From: Pseudofrankia coriaricola
GTDB lineage: Bacteria; Actinomycetota; Actinomycetes; Frankiales; Frankiaceae
Reading direction: 5' to 3'
Assembly (NCBI RefSeq): GCF_001854805.1
Contig: NZ_MBLO01000243.1
Location: 1 to 64,000 of the forward strand
Length of the DNA: 64,000 nucleotides
This document shows positions 30,878-40,159 of the stretch, piece after piece. Made by a program: the position numbers and the translations under genes. The notes beneath the pieces are model-generated. The model saw only the letters and a program-made list of their open reading frames with translations, was not told the origin of the DNA and made no database searches. The stretch's first letter is position 1. Each line of letters opens with the position of its first letter.

Positions 30878-31882
30878 TCATGCTTGCTGGGCGCAGTCGT
30901 TCGGGCCCGGGATACCCATCGCCGCGTCCCACCAGGTGGGGTAGACAGGTGCCAGCGCGCTGGCCGCGTGCAGGGCCGCGAGCTCGTCGGCGTCGAGCTC
31001 GAGCGTGCCGGCGGCAAGGTTGTCGTCAAGCTGCTCCAGCGTGCTCGCGCCGACGATGACCGAGGTGATGCCCGGTTGCGCCAACACCCAGGCCAGTGCG
31101 ACCTGCGCCATGGACACGCCACGAGACGCGGCGACCTTGCCGACCGCGTCGAGAGCGCGTGCGCCGAGGCCGGGGGCGACGGGAGGGAACGTATGTGCAC
31201 TTAGGCGCCCGCCGTCCCCGCCGTCGCGGTAGCGCCCGGTGAGGTACCCGCCCGCCAGCGGGCTCCACACGATGACCCCGACGTTGTCGGCGCGGCACTG
31301 CGGGATGAGGTCATGTTCGGCCTCGCGCCCGACGAGCGAGTAGTAGAGCTGGGCGGCGCTGAACGGTGTGCGGCCCAGGGCTCGCTGGTTGGCCACGGCC
31401 GCGGCGGTCTCCCAGGCCCGGAAGTTGCTGGTGCCGACAGCGCGGACCAGCCCGCGTGCCACGAGGTCGTCGAGCGCGCGGAGAGTCTCCTCGATGGGCG
31501 TCGTGCGGTCAGGGCGATGGAGCTGGTAGAGGTCGATCCAGTCGGTGCCGAGCCGGCGGAGACTGGCCTCGCACGACGCGACCACGGCGTCGTACGCCAA
31601 CGCCCCTGGTTCGAGGGAACCGAAGCCGACCTTGGTGGCGATCAGCACGTCGTCACGCCGGTGTCGAACACAGGCGCCCAGGATCTCTTCCGACTGGCCG
31701 GAGGCGTAGACGTCGGCGGTGTCGACCAGGTTGACACCCGCGTCGAGCGCCCGATCGACCATCGCGCGAGCGTTCCGTTCGTCGACCTTCGTGATCGGCG
31801 GCATCCCCGAGCCGAAGGTCATCGCACCGAGCGACAGCTTCGAGACGTCGAGCCCACCCGTGCCAAGGCGTCGGCGTTCCAT
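30878..31882 (-). CDS. Aldo/keto reductase, 334 aa
   Basis: Full-length member with Asp/Tyr in VDTADVYASGQSEE, Lys in IATKVGFG and His in YQLHRPD; also VGTSNFRAWE and IVWSPLAGGYLTGRY near the cofactor. GGGAGG precedes the ATG. It resembles the 28080 and 32003 reductases only at family level, so the group is probably not a recent tandem duplication. In the 97 bases to the MDR gene, a 25-residue hydrophobic frame (30797-30874) is the only other possibility and is weak. Confidence 0.92.
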   Translation of the reverse strand: MERRRLGTGGLDVSKLSLGAMTFGSGMPPITKVDERNARAMVDRALDAGVNLVDTADVYASGQSEEILGACVRHRRDDVLIATKVGFGSLEPGALAYDAVVASCEASLRRLGTDWIDLYQLHRPDRTTPIEETLRALDDLVARGLVRAVGTSNFRAWETAAAVANQRALGRTPFSAAQLYYSLVGREAEHDLIPQCRADNVGVIVWSPLAGGYLTGRYRDGGDGGRLSAHTFPPVAPGLGARALDAVGKVAASRGVSMAQVALAWVLAQPGITSVIVGASTLEQLDDNLAAGTLELDADELAALHAASALAPVYPTWWDAAMGIPGPNDCAQQA

Positions 31883-32002
31883 CGTCTTGTCCTCCCAGGT
31901 TCGCGTGGTGGAAACGCGGCATCAGTTGCTTGAGTAGTCCGGAACTCGGCCGTGGTGATGTTCCCGGGATGGCCGGCGGCGGGGACAGAGGCGGGGTGTG
32001 GT

Positions 32003-33058
32003 TCAGCGGCGGCGGTTGGCTGCGTCGAGGGCGGGGTTGACGGCGTGGGAGTCGCCGGCCTTGACCGTGCGACCGGGGGCGACGATGTCGTCAATCCGGT
32101 CGAGGACCTCGGCGGACAGCACGCGGTCTCCGCAGGGTAGCTGTGCCTCGAGCTGCTCGATGGTGCGCGGACCGATCAGCGCGCTGGTTACGCCGGGGTG
32201 GCTGGTCGCGAAGGCGATCGACATCTCGACGAGTGACATCCCGTGTTCGCCGGCGAGGGTGTGGAGCATTTCCGCGGCCTCGCGCTTGAGCGTGTCGTCG
32301 CGGTCGGTGGGGATCGGGCGGCCGGCTCTGAGCTTGTCGCGGTGCGACTGCTCCGCCTCGACGCCGGGCCGGTACTTGCCTGACAGGAATCCGCTCGCCA
32401 GCGGGCTCCAGGTCAACACGCCCATGCTGTATTTCTGCGCCGTGGGCAGCACGTCGGCCTCGATGCCGCGTACGAGGATCGAGTACGGCGGCTGCTCGGT
32501 GACGAAACGCGCCAGCGCGCGCCGCTCGGACACCCACTGCGCCTCGACCATCTCCGCGGCGGAGAACGTCGACGAGCCGATGTAGAGAATCTTTCCCGCG
32601 CGCTGCAGGTCGGTCAGCGCCGACAGCGACTCCTCGATGTCGGTGGCCGGATCCGGACGGTGCATCTGATAGAGATCGATGTGGTCGGTACCCAGACGGC
32701 GCAGGCTGTCCTCGACGGCCCTGACGATCCAACGGCGCGACCCGCCCTGCTTGTTCGGTCCGCCGTGCTTGTTCGTCTCGCCCAGCTTGGTGATATCTCC
32801 CAGCGGCAGGCGGAACTTGGTGGCCAGTACCACGTCGTCGCGGTCGACGCCCTTGAGCGCCTTGCCGACAAGCTCCTCGGAGACACCGGCGGAGTAGGCG
32901 TCGGCGGTGTCGATGATGTTGATGCCCGCGTCCAGGGCGCGGCGGACCATGCCGGTGGTCTCGGCCTCGGCGGTGTTCCCGAACGCTCCGAAGTTCATGG
33001 TCCCGAGCCCGAGCGCGCTGACCTGAACGCCGGTGCGACCGAGGGTCCTGAACTGCAT
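32003..33058 (-). CDS. Aldo/keto reductase, 351 aa
   Basis: Complete reductase: LGLGTMNFGAFG at the barrel start, tetrad in IDTADAYSAGVSEE, LATKFRLPLG and YQMHRPDPATDIEE, and LTWSPLASGFLSGKYRPG towards the C-terminus. It is divergent from the TetR gene across 104 bases containing a perfect TetR-type palindrome, so it is the likely regulated target. A role in aldehyde detoxification is plausible but not shown. Confidence 0.93.
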   Translation of the reverse strand: MQFRTLGRTGVQVSALGLGTMNFGAFGNTAEAETTGMVRRALDAGINIIDTADAYSAGVSEELVGKALKGVDRDDVVLATKFRLPLGDITKLGETNKHGGPNKQGGSRRWIVRAVEDSLRRLGTDHIDLYQMHRPDPATDIEESLSALTDLQRAGKILYIGSSTFSAAEMVEAQWVSERRALARFVTEQPPYSILVRGIEADVLPTAQKYSMGVLTWSPLASGFLSGKYRPGVEAEQSHRDKLRAGRPIPTDRDDTLKREAAEMLHTLAGEHGMSLVEMSIAFATSHPGVTSALIGPRTIEQLEAQLPCGDRVLSAEVLDRIDDIVAPGRTVKAGDSHAVNPALDAANRRR

Positions 33059-33117
33059 GGGGAGCCTGCCTTCGACCAGAGGGACACACCTCGGATGACT
33101 GACACTGAGACCCTACA

Positions 33118-33132
33118 TGACACTCAGTGTCA
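33118..33132. promoter_or_regulatory. TetR-type operator
   Basis: TGACACTCAGTGTCA is a perfect palindrome with one central base, and TGACACTGA recurs 18 bases upstream at 33100-33108 as a half-site. The pair lies in the divergent aldo/keto reductase-TetR promoter and resembles known TetR-family operators. Confidence 0.78.
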
Positions 33133-33162
33133 GTTTGAATGGGGATCCGCTAACCTGGCCGT

Positions 33163-33777
33163 ATGAAGGCGAACCCGGCGACCCCCCGGCCGTCGCTGCG
33201 CGAACGGCAGCGCGCCACCGTCCGCGCCGAGATCACCGCCGCGGCCATGGAGTTGTTCCTGGCCAACGGATTCGACGAGACCACCGCGGACCAGATCGCC
33301 GAGAAGGCCGGCGTCTCCCGCAGCAGCTTCTTCCGCCACTTCCCCACCAAGGAGGACGTCGTCCTCGGAAGCTTCGTGACCGCCGGCGAACGCGTCCGCG
33401 ACGCACTCCAGGCTCGCCCGCCCCAGGAGTCCGCCTGGGAAGCCCTGGGTCACGCGGCCGCCCTCCTCCTGAGCAGCTTCGTCGACCACCCCGAACGCAG
33501 CCTGCGCGCTAGTGCCATGCTCACCCACACCCCGTCGCTGCGCGCACGACGCATCGAGAAGCAGCTCCTCTGGCAGGAACTACTCATTCCCGACGTGCGC
33601 GCACGCCTCGACCACGGCCACGACACCACCCCTGACGCCCGCGCCCGCGCTCTCGTCACCGCCGTCCTCGGCTGCGCCGACGCCGCCATCCACGAATGGG
33701 CCCGCTCCGACGGCAACGCCGACATCCACAGCCTGTACGCCAACGCCCTCGCCACGGTTCACACCGCCACGCGGTGA
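33163..33777 (+). CDS. TetR-family transcriptional regulator, 204 aa
   Basis: Helix-turn-helix TTADQIAEKAGVSRSSFFRHFPTKEDVV within the first 65 residues, then an all-helical ligand-binding domain with few recognisable features. It probably binds the palindrome 30 bases before its own start and represses itself and the divergent aldo/keto reductase. The following 252 bases to 34029 show no gene. Confidence 0.91.
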   Translation: MKANPATPRPSLRERQRATVRAEITAAAMELFLANGFDETTADQIAEKAGVSRSSFFRHFPTKEDVVLGSFVTAGERVRDALQARPPQESAWEALGHAAALLLSSFVDHPERSLRASAMLTHTPSLRARRIEKQLLWQELLIPDVRARLDHGHDTTPDARARALVTAVLGCADAAIHEWARSDGNADIHSLYANALATVHTATR

Positions 33778-34029
33778 CAACCGCCTGCCTCCAACGACGG
33801 GACTGTTCCATAGACGGATTCGTGGCCGCGACGACTTCTTATGCGAGCGCTGTTCGCTTTTCGGTCGATGGTCGCCTGCCGCTGGGCGTCGCGGCCGGCG
33901 GGACATCTCCGAGCGGATCGAGGAGATCCTCGCCAGCGAGGTGACGCCGTAGCTCTCGCCATCGACGCCGGGCCGATTTTCGCCTACGTCGGTGCTCGCT
34001 GGGGTGCGAGGGGGCGGTCGGGCGGGCGG

Positions 34030-36339
34030 TTACAGGCGGGTTGGCCGTGGCGCCGTCTGCTCCGGTCGGCGGATGCGGATCGGCACTGTCGCGGCTTCGG
34101 TGCCGTCCCGTGCGGCGGCCGCCTGGTCGGACGGTCCGCCGACCAGCGGCTGCGTCCAGGCGAGGTCCGGCACGCCCCGGCGCCGGCGGGGGCCGAGCAG
34201 GTGGAGGAGTGCGGGCAGCAGCGTCGCGCGCAGTACAAACGCGTCGATGGCGACGCCGGCGGCGAGGCCGCATCCAGTCACTTTCATCAGGCGCGCCGGC
34301 TGTGCGGCGACCGCGGCGAAGAGGAACAGCATCACCAGGTTCATCGTGAGCATGACGTGGCCGACGTCCGCATGGCCGAGCCGGACGGGCCCGGAGGCGT
34401 TGCGGCGACGAGCCTGTCGGCCCAGTCCGGGGGCGGCGGCAGGCTCCATGAGCCGGGCGAGCAGGCCGAGGTTCAGCCCCGGGAGCAGACCGAACACGGC
34501 GACCAGGACGATCACCAGCAGCGACGGTTCGACCGGCCCGGTCGCCAGTCCCAGCACCCGGGTGACCAGGCCGGTCTGGAACAGCAGCGCAAGGACACCG
34601 GCCGCGGCGAGCACCGCGAGGGCGCTGGTGAGTGCCAGGGCGGTCGCGATCGTCACCGACCGCAGCATCAGGAGCCCACAGCCCAACATCGCCAGCAGGA
34701 CCACCGCGAGGAACCCGGTCGTCGCACCGTGGAAGTTCGCCGCCATGTCGGCGAACAGGGCGGTGGAACCACCGACATAGGCCCGCGAACCGGTGCCGGC
34801 CAGCACGGGTGGGAGGACCTGGTCACGTAGCCGGTGCAGCAGGGCGGTGGCGTCCGGCGAGCGTGGGCCGGCCGTCGGGAAGACCCGGATCACGGCGACT
34901 CCCGCCTGCGCGTTGTTCAGGTTCACCGCCGCCCGCGCGACCCCGGGAGCCTTGGCGAGCGCAGCCACCACGGCGTCCGGGGACACCGCCGCCGGCGCGT
35001 GGCCGAGGTCGACGGCGACGAGCATCGGCCCGTTCAACCCGGGAAAGAAATCGGTGCTCAACAGGTCGTAGGCCCGCCGGGTGGTCGACGACGTCGACTC
35101 GGCGCCGTCGTCGGCACCACCAAGCTTGAGGGTCAACGCCGGCGCGGCGAGCGCCAACAGCAGGAAGCCCGCCGCACAGGCGGCGACCAGCGGACGGCGA
35201 TGCACCCAGCCAGCCCACCTCGCCCGCAGCCCCGGCGGCTGGTTCAGGCCACGGCCGCTGGTCGTCAGGTGCTGGCGTTCCGTCCAGCCGAGCAGCCGCG
35301 GCCCGCAGATCGCCAGCAGCGCCGGAAGCAAGGTCAGGATCACCAGACCAGTCGCCGTCCCGGCAGCGGCCGAGCCCAGCGCGACCCCGTTGAAGAAGGG
35401 CAGGCCCAGCGCCACGACGCCATCCATCGCCAGGGTGACGCAGAAACCGCCGCACGCGATGGCGAACCCGGTCTGCGCGGCGGCCCGCGTCACCGCCTCG
35501 AGCGCGCCGCCCCCCTCCCGCAGGCCGGACTGGGCCCGGTGCACGACGACGACCGCACCGCCCAGGCTGGTCCCGGCCGCGACCACGGCCGCGAGCAGCG
35601 GCGCGTACACCGTCATCGTCGTCGCGTGGGAGAGCAGCACGGCGATCGCCAGCGCGGTCACGGTCGCCACCGCGGTGGTCACGGCACAGACGGCGACCGC
35701 GCCGCGAGAACGGAGGGTGGCCCCGAGCAGCAGCAGGGCGGCCGCGAGGGCGATGAGGATCGGCCACCAGGAGATGGCGGTGGCGTTGACCGCGGCCGCA
35801 TCCGGGCCGGCGATCTCGACCTGCAGGTTGGGCCCGTCATAGGACCGCACCGCGGCGACGAGGCGCTGGGCGGTGGCCCGGTCAGGGTGCAGCGCCGAGC
35901 CCTTCACGATCACCGAGACGACCGCGGTGTGCCGGTTCGCGCTCACCGGGTCGACGCCGAGGACGACCGCGCCGCCCGGCGAGAACGGGTCGACGACGCC
36001 GGCGACCTTCGGCACCTTGCCGAGCTGCGCCAGCATCGCGGCAATCTGCGCCCGCACCAGCGGGTCGTCGACCGTTCCATGGCGGGCGTGCAGCACCACC
36101 GTCTCGGTGTCCGGAAGATCCGTCCCGCCCAAAGCCCGGCCGGCGAGGTCGAGGGCACGCGCGGAGTCACTGCCCGGGACGGCGACATCGGTGTCGAAGC
36201 GGGCGCCCTGTGCGCGTGCGAGGAGAACGAGCGTCACCAGGCAGACGGCCCACAGGCCGACGACGACCCAGCGGTGACGGGCGCACAGCGCGGCGAGAAG
36301 CGTTCGCCCGGCGGAGGTGTAGCTGCGATTTCGCCTCAT
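34030..36339 (-). CDS. MMPL/RND-type transporter, 769 aa
   Basis: Twelve expected membrane helices in two halves, each with a large extracytoplasmic domain after the first helix (RHRWVVVGLWAVCLVTLVLLA at residues 20-40). VYAPLLAAVVAAGTSLGGAVVV is in the first half, and FLFAAVAAQPARLMKVTGCGLAAGVAIDAFVLRATLLPALL ends the second, including the Asp used for proton coupling. MMPL proteins of actinobacteria move lipids or amphipathic compounds outward. The ATG at 36339 is preferred over 36486 because only from there does the sequence look like a transporter. It follows the two-component genes on the same strand after 335 bases. I see no gene in 36340-36674. Confidence 0.87.
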   Translation of the reverse strand: MRRNRSYTSAGRTLLAALCARHRWVVVGLWAVCLVTLVLLARAQGARFDTDVAVPGSDSARALDLAGRALGGTDLPDTETVVLHARHGTVDDPLVRAQIAAMLAQLGKVPKVAGVVDPFSPGGAVVLGVDPVSANRHTAVVSVIVKGSALHPDRATAQRLVAAVRSYDGPNLQVEIAGPDAAAVNATAISWWPILIALAAALLLLGATLRSRGAVAVCAVTTAVATVTALAIAVLLSHATTMTVYAPLLAAVVAAGTSLGGAVVVVHRAQSGLREGGGALEAVTRAAAQTGFAIACGGFCVTLAMDGVVALGLPFFNGVALGSAAAGTATGLVILTLLPALLAICGPRLLGWTERQHLTTSGRGLNQPPGLRARWAGWVHRRPLVAACAAGFLLLALAAPALTLKLGGADDGAESTSSTTRRAYDLLSTDFFPGLNGPMLVAVDLGHAPAAVSPDAVVAALAKAPGVARAAVNLNNAQAGVAVIRVFPTAGPRSPDATALLHRLRDQVLPPVLAGTGSRAYVGGSTALFADMAANFHGATTGFLAVVLLAMLGCGLLMLRSVTIATALALTSALAVLAAAGVLALLFQTGLVTRVLGLATGPVEPSLLVIVLVAVFGLLPGLNLGLLARLMEPAAAPGLGRQARRRNASGPVRLGHADVGHVMLTMNLVMLFLFAAVAAQPARLMKVTGCGLAAGVAIDAFVLRATLLPALLHLLGPRRRRGVPDLAWTQPLVGGPSDQAAAARDGTEAATVPIRIRRPEQTAPRPTRL

Positions 36340-36674
36340 TCGCGACAAACTAACCCCAATGGTTGGCGTCGAACCAGGGTTTCGGACTCCGAGCGTGGCC
36401 GCATTCGCACGATGTGTCGGCCCGTGCCCACCAAGGGGCACGCCAGATGAGCGGCGGGTGCTCGCGGCCGGCGCGAGGCACGGCACTCCCTCGTCCGGCC
36501 GGCTTCGCGGACGCCTCGATCAGAATCCTGCGCGCGGTGCGGAGGGTTCGCTTCGTGCCGTTGCCGGGCCCGTCTGACCCGGTCCTGCGGGCCGCGGGCC
36601 TGGGAGGGACGTCGTAGGAGGGAAGCCGGCGAGACTCCGGCACTGCCCGCGGCGGTCAAAGGGACAGACCGTCG

Positions 36675-37379
36675 TCACGACGCGCTGGGCAGGTCTGGCC
36701 GCTCGGGTCGGCGAGGCGGGGCCGCCAGGCCTGTCTGGTAGGCGATGACGACGAGCTGGGCCCGGTCGCGGGCGTGGAGTTTGGCCATGGCCCGATGGAC
36801 GTGGGTGCGGGCGGTGAGTGGGCTGATGACGAGGCGGGCGGCGATCTCGTCGTTGGAGTAGCCCTCGGCGACGAGTGCTACTACCTCTCGTTCGCGGGTG
36901 GTCAGGACGCTCAGCGTGTCGGAGGTCGCGCGGGTCATGGTGGGTTCGGGCACGGCGAGGAAGCGGGTGATCAGCGCGCGGGTGGCGGTTGGTGAGAGCA
37001 GGGCGTCGCCGGCGGCCACCAGCCGGATCGCGGAGAGGAGCTCCTCGGCCCCGACGTCCTTGCCGAGGAATCCGCTGGCGCCTGCTCGCAGTGCGTGGGC
37101 GACGTACTCGTCGAGCTCGAAGGTGGTGAGGATGAGGATCCGCGTGGTGGCCAGGTCCGGGTCGGCGCAGATGGTGGCGGTCGCGGTCAGGCCGTCGGTC
37201 CCGGGCATCCGGATGTCCATGACGACGACCTCCGGGTGGTGTTGACGGGTGCGGGTGGTCGCCTCTCCGCCGTCGGCGGCCTCAGCGACGACGGTCATGT
37301 CCTCCTGGGAGTCGATCAGCATCCGGAAGGTCGCCCGCAGTAGAGCCTGGTCGTCGGCGAGTAGCACGCGGATCGTCAT
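36675..37379 (-). CDS. NarL/FixJ-family response regulator, 234 aa
   Basis: Receiver with LLADDQALLR, phosphoacceptor Asp in VVMDIRMPGTDG and Lys in GFLGKDVGAEE, then a LuxR-type helix-turn-helix LTTREREVVALVAEGYSNDEIAARLVISPLTARTHV. It starts inside the 3' end of the kinase gene (98-base overlap) with its own AAGGCAGG ribosome binding site. The MMPL transporter downstream is a plausible target. Confidence 0.93.
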   Translation of the reverse strand: MTIRVLLADDQALLRATFRMLIDSQEDMTVVAEAADGGEATTRTRQHHPEVVVMDIRMPGTDGLTATATICADPDLATTRILILTTFELDEYVAHALRAGASGFLGKDVGAEELLSAIRLVAAGDALLSPTATRALITRFLAVPEPTMTRATSDTLSVLTTREREVVALVAEGYSNDEIAARLVISPLTARTHVHRAMAKLHARDRAQLVVIAYQTGLAAPPRRPERPDLPSAS

Positions 37380-38754
37380 CGGTACCTGCCTTCGTGGCGG
37401 AGGTGGGCTGCAGCGGGAGCCAGATGGCGACCTGGAAGCCGCCGTCGGGCCGGGGACCGGCGGTCAGCTCGCCGCCGACCGAGCGGGCGCGTTCGCGCAT
37501 GCCGATGAGGCCGAATCCGCCGGTCGCCCGGCCGCCGGCCGCCTGTCCGTGGCCGCTCGCGGTACCCGCCTCCTTCTCATCCACGCCGGCCGCTGTGGAG
37601 TGGGGCCGGCCCGTCGCGCCGCCATGGTCGGTGACGGTCATGGTGAGCATGTCGCGGAAGTAGGTGATCTGTACGTGCGCGGTGTCGGTGGCCGCGTGTT
37701 TTGCCACGTTGGTCAATGCCTCTTGGGCGACGCGGAACGCGGTCAGGTCCACCCCGGGGGACAGCGGCCGCGGGTCCCCGGCCACGTCGACGGTGACCGC
37801 GAGACCAGCCTCGGCGAACGCGGCGGTCAGGTCGGGTAGCCGGCCCAGCCCGGGGGCTGGTTCCAGCGGCGCGTTCGGGCTGTCGTCGGCCCGGAGCAGG
37901 CCGACGGTGGCCTTGAGGTCCCGAAGCGCCGCCGAGGTGGTCGCGGCGAGGCCGGCCAGGATCTCCCTGGTCTGCTCGGGCCGGGTCACGGCGAGGTGGG
38001 CGGCAGTACTGGCCTGGGCGTTGGCCAGGGTCATGTGGTGGGCGACGACGTCATGCAGTTCGCGGGCGATCCGGGTGCGCTCGTCGATCACACGTCGGCG
38101 GGCCTCCTGCTCCCGGGTGTGCTCGGCGTGCTCGGCACGGGCCCGCTCGGCGGCCAGGTAGGCGCGGCGTAGCCGCGCGGTGTTGCCAAGCGCGGCGGGG
38201 AGCATCAGCCAGGCGATCGGGCCGATGGTCTTCAACACCAGCGGGTAACTGGCTGGATCACCGATCAGTGCGGCCGTCACGACCAGGGTGGCGGTGGCGC
38301 CGGTGAACACGATCGCGGTCGTCCGGTCGGTGTGGTCGGCCAGCCAGTAGAGCGCGGCCATGGCCGGGGCGATCAGCAGCATGCTAAGGAGGTAGCCGTG
38401 CAGCGCTATGCCGGCGGCGCAGATGGCGGCTACCGTCACGACCGTGCGTGGCCGGCGTTCGTGCCACAGCAGAGTGACGCAAGAGATCGCGGCGAGTATC
38501 ACCGCCGGCCAGGCGGAGTCCGGGCGGGTGGCGTTGCCGGGAGCGATGCGGCTACCAGGCCCGGCCGCGGCGAACATCAGCAGTGCGACCACGGCGGTGG
38601 TCGCCCCGCGGTGGTCGCTCGCGAACCGTCGCCAGACCGTCGCTATGATCAGGAGTTCCCGTCGGGTGCTGTAACCGTGCCGCCCACGGTACGTGTTCGC
38701 CGGCCGGTGCAGCACGGCGTTGCCGGGATGGCCGGCCGGGCGGGGGCTCCTCAT
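37282..38754 (-). CDS. NarL-type sensor histidine kinase, up to 490 aa
   Basis: Four to five membrane helices in the first 190 residues, a dimerisation helix with the phosphoacceptor His in RIARELHDVVAHHMTL, and an ATPase domain with FRVAQEALTNVAKHA and GFGLIGMRERARSVGG. This is the actinobacterial HisKA_3 type that pairs with NarL regulators such as its neighbour. The C-terminal 32 residues are read through the start of the regulator gene, an unusually long overlap. The start at 38754 overlaps the stop of the truncated MMPL frame as ATGA and lacks its own ribosome binding site, so the exact N-terminus is uncertain. Confidence 0.87.
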   Translation of the reverse strand: MRSPRPAGHPGNAVLHRPANTYRGRHGYSTRRELLIIATVWRRFASDHRGATTAVVALLMFAAAGPGSRIAPGNATRPDSAWPAVILAAISCVTLLWHERRPRTVVTVAAICAAGIALHGYLLSMLLIAPAMAALYWLADHTDRTTAIVFTGATATLVVTAALIGDPASYPLVLKTIGPIAWLMLPAALGNTARLRRAYLAAERARAEHAEHTREQEARRRVIDERTRIARELHDVVAHHMTLANAQASTAAHLAVTRPEQTREILAGLAATTSAALRDLKATVGLLRADDSPNAPLEPAPGLGRLPDLTAAFAEAGLAVTVDVAGDPRPLSPGVDLTAFRVAQEALTNVAKHAATDTAHVQITYFRDMLTMTVTDHGGATGRPHSTAAGVDEKEAGTASGHGQAAGGRATGGFGLIGMRERARSVGGELTAGPRPDGGFQVAIWLPLQPTSATKAGTDDDPRATRRRPGSTAGDLPDADRLPGGHDRRR

Positions 38755-39113
38755 CGGACCGAGGCGGACTCGGCGGAAGCGGGACCAACGGCGACGGCGG
38801 CCGGCGGCGGCGGCGCGGGCTGGTCGCCTGCCGCCTGGTGCGCGATCTCCGGCCGGTGCAGCGCCCGCCCCGCCGGGGCTACGAAGGCGATCCGAGCAAA
38901 CGCCCCGTTCGCCGTCGTCCCCGGAAAGCGCTCGTCCAGGAGATCAAACGCCTTCTCGGACTCGGTACCGGGAATGGAGAACGCTTCGTCGGGAGCCGGC
39001 GGTGCTTTCGCCGCGGCGAAGGCAAGAGCGGCGAGGGCTGCCACCCACAGCACGACGACATACCGTCGCCGCCGATAGGCAAGTCGGCCCAGCCGATACA
39101 GGACACTCGCCAC
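38751..39113 (-). pseudogene. MMPL transporter, N-terminal fragment (120 aa)
   Basis: Starts GTG at 39113 after GGAGACC, reads ASVLYRLGRLAYRRRRYVVVLWVAALAALAF (first membrane helix) and PDEAFSIPGTESEKAFDLLDERFPG, the standard MMPL opening, then loses the match after about 85 residues and ends in Ala/Pro-rich sequence. The remaining 600 or more residues are missing. Its stop overlaps the kinase start, so the fragment may still be translated to bring ribosomes to the kinase. Confidence 0.72.
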
Positions 39114-40159
39114 GAGCGGTCTCCGTCTCTATCTCGGGTTCCGTTCCAGGCTGCCCTGCCGACCCCTGCCCGGTCGTCGTCCCTGCGCCGACATTTCCGC
39201 GTACGACGAGCGCAGTACGTGCCGCCTGGCCGCGTCGGCCCGCAGGAGCCTCGCCGGCTCACGATCAGCCAGTCCAGCCAGTCACCCCAGCGCACCGCTC
39301 GCTACCCACCCGATTGGCTGGTTGGGCCCGCCGGGCCTCAGTTCCGCTCCGCCTAGCCGCCGCGCCACGACGCCACCGCGGAGTACCACGGAATACGTAG
39401 GGGGAATGTCGGCGTGCGCACGACGACAAGCCGAAGGACTCCGGACAGGATGACGAAAAGGCGAAACCGACGCTGGCGCATGACAACCCGCGCCGCCGGA
39501 ATTCCGTGCGCCGTCGGACCGCTTCTAGCGCGGACAGGAGCGTGGAGAACGTGGATAGCAGGCTAGCCAGTCCCGGCAACACCGTACCCAAATGGCCCGA
39601 GACCGATACCGCGCCGCCAGTGTGGACCGAGGGCTCCGTCCCGCCGCGGCCCGAGATGCTCGGGCAGGCCAGGGTCAGGCCGGAGCCGAAGATCGCCGAA
39701 CCAGCCGATCCCCGAAAGCACCCGACGCAGCCCTCGATGACCGACCCGGTCGGCGGGCCGCCGCCCCGTCGCCACCGGTGCCGCCGCCGGTGGCGACGCG
39801 TTCTGCTCGTCCTCCTGGTCGGCCAGCTGGTATCGAGGCGCGCCGCGCTGCCCGCCGCGACGACCTGATGACGGCCCTCGCGCGTCGGGGGCCGCGTGAG
39901 GTACGGCCTCTCGCCTCGCTGTCAGCCGTCGGGTGGACGAATCCTCCGGCCAGCACATCACCGTCGGCAACGCCGTCGGCGGTTCGTGCTCAGCCATGCG
40001 GAAGGCATTTCGTCGGGGCCCGGTCGCCCCGAAGCGCCCGCGGCCGGGCGCGACCTATGGGCGGGCATGAGTGGGACTATTCCGTCCGGCCGTCGCCGTA
40101 ATCCCCCTCGGGGTCTCACCGCCGAGCCAAGGTGCACATCGACGGCGGACACATCGAGG
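39114..40159. other. Kilobase without a recognisable gene
   Basis: Several overlapping open frames exist on both strands (for example 39506-39868 on plus and 39563-39997 on minus), but none shows a known motif, a convincing ribosome binding site or protein-like composition. It may be eroded sequence between the MMPL fragment and the polymerase gene. Confidence 0.4.

Noticed and set aside
34834-36450. 538-residue plus-strand frame opposite the MMPL gene
   Set aside because: Gly/Arg/Asp-rich composition typical of antisense in GC-rich DNA; the minus strand encodes a clear transporter.
39506-39868. 120-residue plus-strand frame in the gene-free kilobase
   Set aside because: No motif, and overlapping frames on both strands are equally long.
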